A stretch of 64,000 bases of DNA. It comes from Helichrysum umbraculigerum. Taxonomy: Eukaryota; Streptophyta; Magnoliopsida; Asterales; Asteraceae. The stretch covers positions 98,503,837-98,567,836 of the forward strand of contig CATIUR010000004.1 in NCBI GenBank assembly GCA_949592205.1, in the 5' to 3' direction. The notes under the pieces are model-generated. The model was given only the letters and a program-made list of their open reading frames with translations. It was not told where the DNA came from and did no database searches. The translations under genes were made by a program, and so were the position numbers. Shown here piece by piece: positions 56,750 to 64,000 of the stretch. Every line of letters begins with the position of its first letter. Position 1 is the first letter of the stretch.

Positions 56750-58657
56750 ATGGAGAGAGCTTTTGAAGAGGGAGAATGGAGGAAAGTGGTCTACAGGAAA
56801 AAAAAAACAAAAATCCAATCTCATCCAGCAACAAACATTCGCCAGTACAACAGCAATCAGCACGAAATCACAACATTCTTCGTTAGTAATATTCCCGATG
56901 AAATTAACAGCAAACAGTTATGGTTAGAATGTAAGAATATGGGGTCTCTAGCGGATGTATTCATACCGAAAAAAAAGGATCGTAATGGGAGCAGATTTGC
57001 CTTTGTAAGATTCAGAGGAGTCAGGGACATAGATAAGATGGAAAAAGCTTTGGGAAGCATAAAAATTGCAGGTGCAAAACTTGCGGCGAACTTAGCTTTA
57101 TTTGACGTGAAAGGTAACAAAGTAGGGAAGGAGATCAATAATCAGGATTCTGATGATAGGCATAATATACATAGGGTTCATGCAGCAACAGGATGTATGT
57201 CGTTCAAAGAAGCTCTTACTGGGTCAATCAGCAAAAAAGAGAAATACATTGAAGTTGTAGCTTGTGGTGAACCAAAAACAATGGTACATTGTAAGGATAA
57301 ATCGATAGTGGGAGAAGCAAAAACTATAGATATCCTCCAAGAAATGGACAAGAATCTGAAGATACTAGATAAATCTAGTTGGGAATTAAGATACCTAGGG
57401 GGTCTAAAGGTACTGATCACCTTTGAGGATAAATGCAAAGCTTGCTCGTTCTTGGATAATAGAGAGCTATGGAACAAATTATTCAGTTCGGTTGAATTGT
57501 GGCATGGGCAAGAGATCGTTATGGAACGCATAGCTTGGATCAACATCCATGGTGTTCCTCCACATGCTTGGGACACAGATGTTTTCATGCAAATAGGTAC
57601 CTCGTTGGGACGGGTAATCTTTCTATGTGAAGCTGATACGATGGATGCAGATATATCTAAGAAACAAATCGGAATTGCACTAACATCTGATGTATCGATT
57701 AATTCTTTTTGCATGGTAAAATGGAAAGGTTCAAAGTTTAAAGTCCATCTCTCTGAAAGTGATGAATCTTGGTTACCGGAGTTCTTAAAATCGGGACAAC
57801 ATTATAATTCCGAACATGAGTTTTGTTCGCCGGAAAATATGGTGTTCAACGACAAAGACGAAGATGAACAGGCTACTAGAGGAAAAAAATCTGCACGGGG
57901 TCTCGAGGCTGTGGGAATTGTACCTTCATTAAATGTTAATAATGAGGACGACGGTTCAAGTTTTTGTAATATTAGTCCGCAGGATAAATGCCCTAATGAA
58001 AGTTCAAATGACTCTTTTGTGGGTGTTGGGTCGAAACTGAGCCCAATTAACATACAATCCAATAGTAACCCCTTGGGCCCCTCTCATCTTAACCCCGTAG
58101 CCCATAATAGAACTGATGGAATGCTGAATAACTCCTTTACAAGCCCATCAAATTCTGAGTCCGATCCTTTTGGCCTTCATGACTTAATTTTCAATTGGGG
58201 AAAAGAGAATAACAAGAAAAGGAAAAGAAAATGTAAATCCCCTTCTAAAGCGGTCGCTAGAGATAAGATCAAAAAGTACACATGCGTACTGGAAGGTGAG
58301 GGTACTAGGATTGCAAAAAGAAAGAAGTCTAGGGCTTCTCTACAGGAGGTGGATTCTGATCTCCATCAGAATTTGAATGAATCGGATTTAAATGTGGGAA
58401 AAGAGCAATCGTTCTCTGATGAAACAAGGGATGAAAGTGTGGATCTTAATAGGGTGCCTAAGGAAAAAGGAAGTTTAATGGTAGATACTGAAGAACAATC
58501 TAGTAATTTGGGCAATTCCTTCCATACAGGGACTGAATTGGATAAGGAAGTGCAGAAAACAATGGAAATAGGTAATTGTGTAGGATGTAATTTGTCTGGG
58601 TTTGAAGAAGATCTCAGAGCAATTATTAGAGGTGAGGGTGAAATCAACGGTAATTGA
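56750..58657 (+). CDS. LINE B ORF1: RRM-containing RNA-binding protein
   Basis: 635 residues, open from ATG 56750 (MERAFEEGEWRKVVYRKKK). RRM at about residues 38-125 (EITTFFVSNIPDEINSKQLW … RFAFVRFRGVRDID). A DUF4283-like segment at about 200-330 (WELRYLGGLKVLITFEDK, RIAWINIHGVPPHAWDTD) aligns with LINE A ORF1. The tail is disordered with basic clusters (KKRKRKCKSPSK, KRKKSRA) that may act as nuclear localisation or nucleic-acid-binding patches. It binds LINE RNA for retrotransposition. The stop and the next ATG overlap as TGATG, suggesting ORF2 is made by termination-reinitiation. Confidence 0.9.
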   Translation: MERAFEEGEWRKVVYRKKKTKIQSHPATNIRQYNSNQHEITTFFVSNIPDEINSKQLWLECKNMGSLADVFIPKKKDRNGSRFAFVRFRGVRDIDKMEKALGSIKIAGAKLAANLALFDVKGNKVGKEINNQDSDDRHNIHRVHAATGCMSFKEALTGSISKKEKYIEVVACGEPKTMVHCKDKSIVGEAKTIDILQEMDKNLKILDKSSWELRYLGGLKVLITFEDKCKACSFLDNRELWNKLFSSVELWHGQEIVMERIAWINIHGVPPHAWDTDVFMQIGTSLGRVIFLCEADTMDADISKKQIGIALTSDVSINSFCMVKWKGSKFKVHLSESDESWLPEFLKSGQHYNSEHEFCSPENMVFNDKDEDEQATRGKKSARGLEAVGIVPSLNVNNEDDGSSFCNISPQDKCPNESSNDSFVGVGSKLSPINIQSNSNPLGPSHLNPVAHNRTDGMLNNSFTSPSNSESDPFGLHDLIFNWGKENNKKRKRKCKSPSKAVARDKIKKYTCVLEGEGTRIAKRKKSRASLQEVDSDLHQNLNESDLNVGKEQSFSDETRDESVDLNRVPKEKGSLMVDTEEQSSNLGNSFHTGTELDKEVQKTMEIGNCVGCNLSGFEEDLRAIIRGEGEINGN

Positions 58658-60312
58658 TGGATATCTTGACTCTTAACATAAGGGGGGTTAAAGACTCAAG
58701 GAAAGAGGAGTGGATTAACAAGTTGGTTTCTTCTAACAAAATTGATTTTCTTTGTTTACAGGAAACGCATCATAATGTTATTTCTGATTTTCTTCTATCT
58801 AACCTTTGGGGAAAAAGTTCTTATAATTTTGCAGAAGTTGGAGCGCAGGGCAAATCTGGGGGAATCATAAGCATATGGGATCCCACAAAATTCAAGCTCA
58901 CAAACTTGGTAAAATTACAAAATGCACTTATTGTTTCGGGACTTCTTTGTGGAGAGGCAATGCCAATTAACGTGGCAAACATATATGCCCCATAAACAAT
59001 CAAGGAGAAAAAAAGGCTTTGGGATACACTGGGTGATTTACGCGACTCAAGTCAGGGGCTATGGATTATGTTGGGTGATTTTAACGAAGTCAGAGCGCCA
59101 TCAGACAGGAAAAACTCGGTGTTCAATAGGTACGGCACTATGTTATTTAACAATTTTATCGAGGAGGCAAAATTAATGGAATATAACATGGGTGGGTTTA
59201 AATTCACATATTCTCTTGAGAATGGGGCAAAAATGAGTAAGATCGACCGTATCTTGGTTTGCTCCGCTTTTATGGATCGTTGGCCAAACGCTAAACTAAT
59301 GGCGCTGCCCAAAAAATGGTCAGATCACCATCCTCTGGTTCTTAGTGTAGCTAAAAAAGATTTCGGGCCGACTCCATTTAAGTTTTTTTCTTCATGGTTA
59401 TCTAAAACTGGGCTAGATGAGGTGGTTCGGGGGGCTTATAAGATACAAGTTAAAGAAGGCAGGCCAGACTTTATGCTTCATTCTAAACTCAAAAACGTCA
59501 AAGTGGCAGTGAGAGAATGGTTGGACAAGGAGAAGCAAGAAGAGAGGAATAAGGTCAAGTATCTGGAAGAATTTTTAAAAGAAATAGATTTGATGGCAGA
59601 AACAAGGGAGCTAACAGAAGATGAGATTGGAGATAAATTTAAGGCAAAAAGAGATTTATTGAAAATTGATAAACGATAAAAAACAAGATCTGAAACAGAA
59701 AGCCAGAATCAAATGGGCTATTGAAGGAGATGAAAACTCTTCTTTTTTTCATGGTTGTATCAATGCCAGGAACATGTGCAATAAGATCAATGGTATTTGG
59801 GTGGGCGATAAATGGGTAGATGACCCGAAGGAAATCAAAGAAGCAGCAGTGGATTTCTTTTCTTGTAAATTTAAAGAACCAATGATTTACAGGCCGAAAG
59901 TTATTCTTGAGAACCTCAATAAGCTTACATGTGAAGAATCTGATGCCTTAATTGCTCCCTTCAGTAAGGTTGAAATCAAAGAAGCGATTTGGGATTGCGG
60001 TAGTAACAAAGCACCTGGGCCCGATGGGTTCAACTTCGCGTTTGTAAAGAGGTATTGGGATTTGCTTCAGGAAGACATTATGAGCATGATGGATAGATTC
60101 CACGTGGATGGCATCATTAGCAAGGTATGCAATTCCTCTTTTTTTACGCTTATTCCTAAATCTAGTGATCCAATGCAATTTAATGAATTTCGGCCAATAT
60201 CTTTGGTTGGTTGCATCCCTAAATTGATTTCAAAAATATTGGCAAATAGATTGAAAAAAGTCATTGGGTCATTGGTTATGGAATCCCAGTCTGGCTTTCT
60301 GGAAAAGCGTAG

Positions 60313-60764
60313 TGTGACACCCCACCCCTCGCGATGGCCCTATGGGCTCGAGGGAGGCGGTGAGCCTGCCACCAGCTGAGGCTTATTGGGCCCTAGGTCT
60401 GCAGCCCAATGCACCCCAACCCATCACTATTGCTGAGGCCCACCCCTCTATTAGCCAATAGTAGGTTGTTGTGAGGCTTGAACTCAAGACCTCACCTTTA
60501 ATACTAAGTGTTACCACTTAGTATCACCAATTGAGCTGCAGCTCAATTGGTGATACTAAGTGGTAACACTTAGTATTAAAGGTGAGGTCTTGAGTTCAAG
60601 CCTCACAACAACCTACTATTGGCTAATAGAGGGGTGGGCCTCAGCAATAGTGATGGGTTGGGGTGCATTGGGCTGCAGACCTAGGGCCCAATAAGCCTCA
60701 GCTGGTGGCAGGCTCACCGCCTCCCTCGAGCCCATAGGGCCATCGCGAGGGGTGGGGTGTCACA
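60313..60764. repeat. Palindromic unit 1 (452 bp)
   Basis: The two 226-bp arms are inverted copies that look identical by eye, centre between 60538 and 60539. Contains the hairpin variant ATACTAAGTG / CACTTAGTAT in both arms. Confidence 0.93.
60540..60603 (+). promoter_or_regulatory. tRNA-like pol III A and B boxes in the right arm of unit 1
   Basis: A-box-like AGCTCAATTGG (60540-60550) and B-box-like AGTTCAAGCCT (60593-60603) lie about 43 bp apart, followed by CACAACAACC. This is the layout of tRNA-derived SINE heads. The B box matches the consensus at about 8 of 11 positions. The mirror arm has the same pair facing the other way, and units 2 and 3 repeat it. Confidence 0.5.
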
Positions 60765-60782
60765 GAAAAAGTGCACTTTTTC

Positions 60783-61232
60783 TGTGACACCCCACCCCTC
60801 GCGATGGCCCTATGGGCTCGAGGGAGGCGGTGAGCCTGCCACCAGCTGAGGCTTATTGGGCCCTAGGTCTGCAGCCCAATGCACCCCAACCCATCACTAT
60901 TGCTGAGGCCCACCCCTCTATTAGCCAATAGTAGGTTGTTGTGAGGCTTGAACTCAAGACCTCACCTTTAATACTAAGTGTTACCACTTAGTATCACCAA
61001 TTGAGCTGCAGCTCAATTGGTGATACTAAGTGGTAACACTTAGTATTAAAGGTGAGGTCTTGAGTTCAAGTCTCACAACAACCCACTATTGGCTAATAGA
61101 GGTGAGGCCTCAGCAATAGTGATGGGTTGGGGTGCATTGGGCTGCAGACCTAGGCCCAATAAGCCTCAGCTGGTGGCAGGCCCACCGCCTCCCTCGAGCC
61201 CATAGGGCCATCGCGAGGGGTGGGGTGTCACA
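60783..61232. repeat. Palindromic unit 2 (450 bp)
   Basis: The left arm equals unit 1. The right arm has several changes (AGTCTCAC for AGCCTCAC, AACCCACT for AACCTACT, GAGGTGAGGCC for GAGGGGTGGGCC, loss of one G in the AGGGCCC run, GGCCCACC for GGCTCACC), so this arm has begun to diverge. Confidence 0.92.
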
Positions 61233-61250
61233 GAAAAAGTGCACTTTTTC

Positions 61251-61702
61251 TGTGACACCCCACCCCTCGCGATGGCCCTATGGGCTCGAGGGAGGCGGTG
61301 AGCCTGCCACCAGCTGAGGCTTATTGGGCCCTAGGTCTGCAGCCCAATGCACCCCAACCCATCACTATTGCTGAGGCCCACCCCTCTATTAGCCAATAGT
61401 AGGTTGTTGTGAGGCTTGAACTCAAGACCTCACCTTTAATATCAAGTGTTTCCACTTGATATCACCAATTGAGCTGCAGCTCAATTGGTGATATCAAGTG
61501 GAAACACTTGATATTAAAGGTGAGGTCTTGAGTTCAAGCCTCACAACAACCTACTATTGGCTAATAGAGGGGTGGGCCTCAGCAATAGTGATGGGTTGGG
61601 GTGCATTGGACTGCAGACCTAGGGCCCAATAAGCCTCAGCTGGTGGCAGGCTCACCGCCTCCCTCGAGCCCATAGGGCCATCGCGAGGGGTGGGGTGTCA
61701 CA
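61251..61702. repeat. Palindromic unit 3 (452 bp)
   Basis: As unit 1, but both arms carry the alternative hairpin ATATCAAGTG / CACTTGATAT. One arm-specific change is near 61610 (ATTGGACTGC for ATTGGGCTGC). Confidence 0.93.
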
Positions 61703-63455
61703 CGTAGTATTCTTGATGGGCCTTTAGTTGTTAATGAAATAATCTCTTGGGCTAGGAAATCAAAATATGAGGCGGTTTTGTTTAAAATTGATTTTAACAA
61801 AGCTTTTGATTCCTTAAGTTGGTATTTTATTGATTCGATTCTCGAGCAAATGAACTTTCCTCAGAAATGGAGGAGTTGGATCTCAGGTATTCTAGCATCT
61901 ATTTCGGCCTCAGTTTTAATTAACGGGTCGCCTTCTGGAATGTTTAATTGCTATAGGGGGGTTAGACAAGGGGATCCTTTATCCCCCTTTCTTTTTATCA
62001 TTGCTATGGAAGCACTTAATGGCATTTTTGATAAGGCCAGAAAGTTGGGTATTATTAGGGGCATTCGACTACCCAATCAAGGCCCCATTATCTCCCACTT
62101 CATGTTTGCCGATGATTTAATAGTGCTAGGTGAATGGTCTATCACGAATGTTATGAATATCATGAGAATTATGAGATGTTTTTCCTTAGTGTCTGGACTG
62201 GAAATGAACACAACAAAAAGTAACATATTTGGACTAAATGTTAATCATGAGGAGATCACATCTATCACTAGACATCTAGGATGCAGACCTGGACAGCTTC
62301 CGTTTGAATATCTGGGTCTCAAAGTGGGGGCAAATATGAACCGTTGTAAGAACTGGTCGGAAATAGTTGATACTTTTAAGTGTCGTTTATCTTCTTGGAA
62401 AGCAAAAAGGTTATCGTTTGCGGGTAGATTAACACTTGTTAAATCGGTGTTGGATAGTCTCCCTGTTTATTACTTTTCTTTGTTTAAAGCTCCTACAAAA
62501 ATCATTGATTCTCTTGAAAAAATCAGAAGGAATTTCTTGTGGGGAGGATCGGAGAATAAGTCAAAAATTAACTGGGTCTGTTGGTCAAGGGTAATAGCTC
62601 CAAAGGAAGAGGGGGGGTCTTGGTATTGGCTCACTTAAACATACTAACATCAGTCTCTTATTGAAGTGGTGGTGGCGGTTTCATAAGGAATCTAATGCTG
62701 TTTGGTGTCAAGCCATTAAAGCCATTCACTCGAGTAAAGTTAGTTGCCCATTACTTCCCATTAAAAACGGCCTCTCGAGCACGTGGGTAAATATCAACAA
62801 GGTTCATAAGGAGCTGCTGGCTTTTAATATGGATGTCATGCAACTATTCAAAGTAGAGAATGGAGTCTGGGTTTGGAAAGGGGACTCGTCGGGTAAGTTT
62901 TCTGTTAGTTCGGCCAGAAACAATATTATAAACTCTCATGCTCGGGCTAAAGAATTTAGTTTCAAATGGAATAAATGGGTTCCGAACAAAGTTAACCTTT
63001 TCTTTTGGCGAGCGGAGATGGGTCGAATTCCTACAAAAGTGGCATTGACTAGACGGCATATTCAGGTTACTTCCATGCTCTGTCCTTTTTGTAACCAATT
63101 TGAAGAAACTACTGAACATCTTTTAGTCTCTTGTGACTTTGTTAACATGTTATGGTGCTTTATAAGTTCTTGGTGCAAAATAACCCCTATCTTTGCTTGT
63201 TCTGTACGGGACCTTTATCATGTTTGGAACAAGGAGCAAGGTGTAAAGAGCCGGATACTACAAGCAATCATCCTCACAGCCTGCTGGTGTGTATGGAAAA
63301 CAAGAAACGAAGCGTGTTTTAATGGAGTCTCCCCATCCTGGCAACGACTAAAATATGAAGTTCAAAGCCTCAGTTATTTCTGGATCAACAACAGAGCAAG
63401 ACAACAAACTCTAACTTGGGGTGACTGGTGTGAATTTAAAATAAGAGGACAATGA

Positions 63456-63882
63456 GTTTATTGAAGCATTGCAGGACGATCAGTAGCGGCTTCGTAATAC
63501 AATGGAGGTTTTAATCATAAAGATGCTATATGGGAAGATGGATTTCAGAAGTTTTTTTTCTAGTACACATGTGCAGAATCAGTATTGTTCTTATCATTTA
63601 TAATGGGTATAAACATGTGTAATAGGAAAAGGTAATGCCTTGGATCTGTTTGGGGTACTATCAAAAACGAAATAGGGTGAAAACCGGTGGCGCGGCCCCT
63701 ATTTTCGAGGATTTTTCCTGGGAACTTTCAGGTTTTTTCATCCTTTTTAGTACCTTCGCAGTCAAGATTCAGGGTTATGGTGTCAAGTATTTGGGGTGTA
63801 TTTTTATGGTGTATGTAACATTGTACTCTTATGGCTATTTAGCAACTTGCTAGTAGTCTTCTTTTAATATATGCTGCCTTTC
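63456..63882 (+). other. LINE B 3' UTR
   Basis: Contains the CTATCAAAAACGAAATAGG…GGTGGCGCGGCC block also seen at 21225-21420, useful as a marker of related truncated copies. The short frame at 63635-63853 is not convincing. Confidence 0.75.
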
Positions 63883-63893
63883 AAAAAAAAAAA

Positions 63894-63910
63894 GATCAAT
63901 TAGTAAAGTT
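63894..63910. repeat. Target-site duplication of LINE B (right)
   Basis: GATCAATTAGTAAAGTT, directly after the poly(A) tail. The remaining 90 bp to the window end hold nothing I recognise. Confidence 0.97.
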
Positions 63911-64000
63911 AGTATATTACTTTTGAATTCAAGTGAAAGGTTACTTCAAAAAAATGATAGTGTACATCAATTTTTAAAGCATGTACATAAGTATTTGGCG

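Larger units (their letters stand above)
60313..61702. mobile_element. Composite palindromic element: three palindromes, 5-bp TSD, LTR-like ends
   Basis: 1390 bp inserted in LINE B ORF2, flanked by CGTAG (60308-60312 and 61703-61707). Removing it restores the frame LEKRS-ILDGP. It consists of palindromic unit 1 (60313-60764), linker GAAAAAGTGCACTTTTTC (60765-60782), unit 2 (60783-61232), the same linker (61233-61250) and unit 3 (61251-61702). Each unit starts TGTGACACCCC, ends GGGGTGTCACA and is centred on TTGAGCTGCAGCTCAA. TG…CA ends with a 5-bp TSD are what LTR-type integrases make, and the ends nearly equal the gypsy LTR ends of this window. Each arm has tRNA-like A and B boxes, so head-to-head SINE arms are an alternative origin. 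No coding capacity. I know of no named family with this architecture. Confidence 0.85.
58657..63455 (+). pseudogene. LINE B ORF2: endonuclease, RT and zf-RVT, disrupted
   Basis: Starts at ATG 58657 (MDILTLNIRGVKDSRKEEW). Endonuclease motifs FLCLQETHH, GDFNEVRAPSDRKNS and KWSDHHPLV. A TAA at 58993-58995 follows IYAP, probably CAA originally. A frameshift lies near 59665-59680. RT starts KAPGPDGFNFAFVKRYW and RPISLVGCIPKLISKIL, and is cut after LEKRS by the palindromic insert (60313-61702). It resumes SILDGPLVVNEI, FKIDFNKAFDSLSWYF, GVRQGDPLSPFLF and catalytic FMFADDLIVLG. A run of seven G at 62611-62617 (six expected) shifts the frame. The rest encodes KVNLFFWRAEMGRIPTKVAL and zinc-binding CPFCNQFEETTEHLLVSC, ending EFKIRGQ. 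Catalytic DD is present but the protein cannot be made. Confidence 0.92.
56700..63893 (+). mobile_element. Full-length L1-type LINE (LINE B)
   Basis: Perfect 17-bp TSD, a short 50-bp 5' UTR, ORF1 (56750-58657), ORF2 (58657-63455, interrupted), 430-bp 3' UTR and an 11-A tail (63883-63893). About 5.8 kb without the palindromic insert. The organisation matches LINE A, but the sequences are clearly different families. The perfect TSD says the insertion is not old, although ORF2 has several lesions. Confidence 0.95.

Noticed and set aside
60313..61702. Plain assembly duplication of a MITE
   Set aside because: The whole block has a perfect CGTAG TSD and restores the LINE frame when removed. Units differ at matched positions in both arms, which simple duplication of one unit does not give. 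Unit number still needs read support.

Overview
This is plant nuclear DNA, almost certainly a eudicot. The zinc-knuckle/DUF4283 pseudogene and the LTR families look most like those of Asteraceae, but that placement is inference. The window is AT-rich and repeat-dense. I see no clearly intact, single-copy host gene. Nearly everything readable is a transposable element, a gene fragment or a broken gene, and several insertion orders can be fixed from target-site duplications (TSDs).

Region 1 (1-20.3 kb): a minus-strand DUF4283/zinc-knuckle pseudogene split by successive LTR insertions. These are a complete gag-only (TR-GAG) Ty3/gypsy element at 2832-10505 (TSD AAACC, two 2109-bp LTRs with about five differences), a solo LTR at 12579-15248, and a solo LTR at 16023-20135 (TSD CTAAA) that itself holds a solo LTR at 17407-19396 (TSD GTTTC). 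A further partial LTR fills 1-2060. Most of these LTRs carry a short palindrome or palindrome array at about the same place downstream of the presumed promoter.

Region 2 (20.3-29 kb): mostly non-coding. It holds a Helitron 3' terminus, a 5'-truncated LINE tail, a small fragment resembling plastid ribosomal protein S1, a Helitron-like 5' end on the minus strand, an AT microsatellite and a MITE with about 65-bp inverted repeats.

Region 3 (29-38.5 kb): a minus-strand L1-type LINE (RRM-containing ORF1; endonuclease/RT ORF2) whose last codons are split by a deleted Ty1/copia element. Region 4 (39.2-45.3 kb): a probable Helitron carrying pieces of aconitase and of mitochondrial enoyl-CoA reductase (MECR). 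Region 5 (45.5-52.4 kb): a FAR1-related gene with an internal deletion, broken by a hAT transposon with a near-complete transposase, which is in turn broken by a solo LTR (TSD TTCTT). Region 6 (52.5-56.7 kb): an IRE1-like kinase pseudogene and a hAT-like MITE.

Region 7 (56.7-63.9 kb): a full-length L1-type LINE with a perfect 17-bp TSD. Its RT is interrupted by the most unusual object here: a 1390-bp insert with a 5-bp TSD (CGTAG), made of three roughly 450-bp palindromes joined by an 18-bp palindromic linker. Its ends copy the LTR termini found elsewhere in the window, each arm holds tRNA-like pol III boxes, and a GNRA-capped hairpin shows compensatory changes between units.
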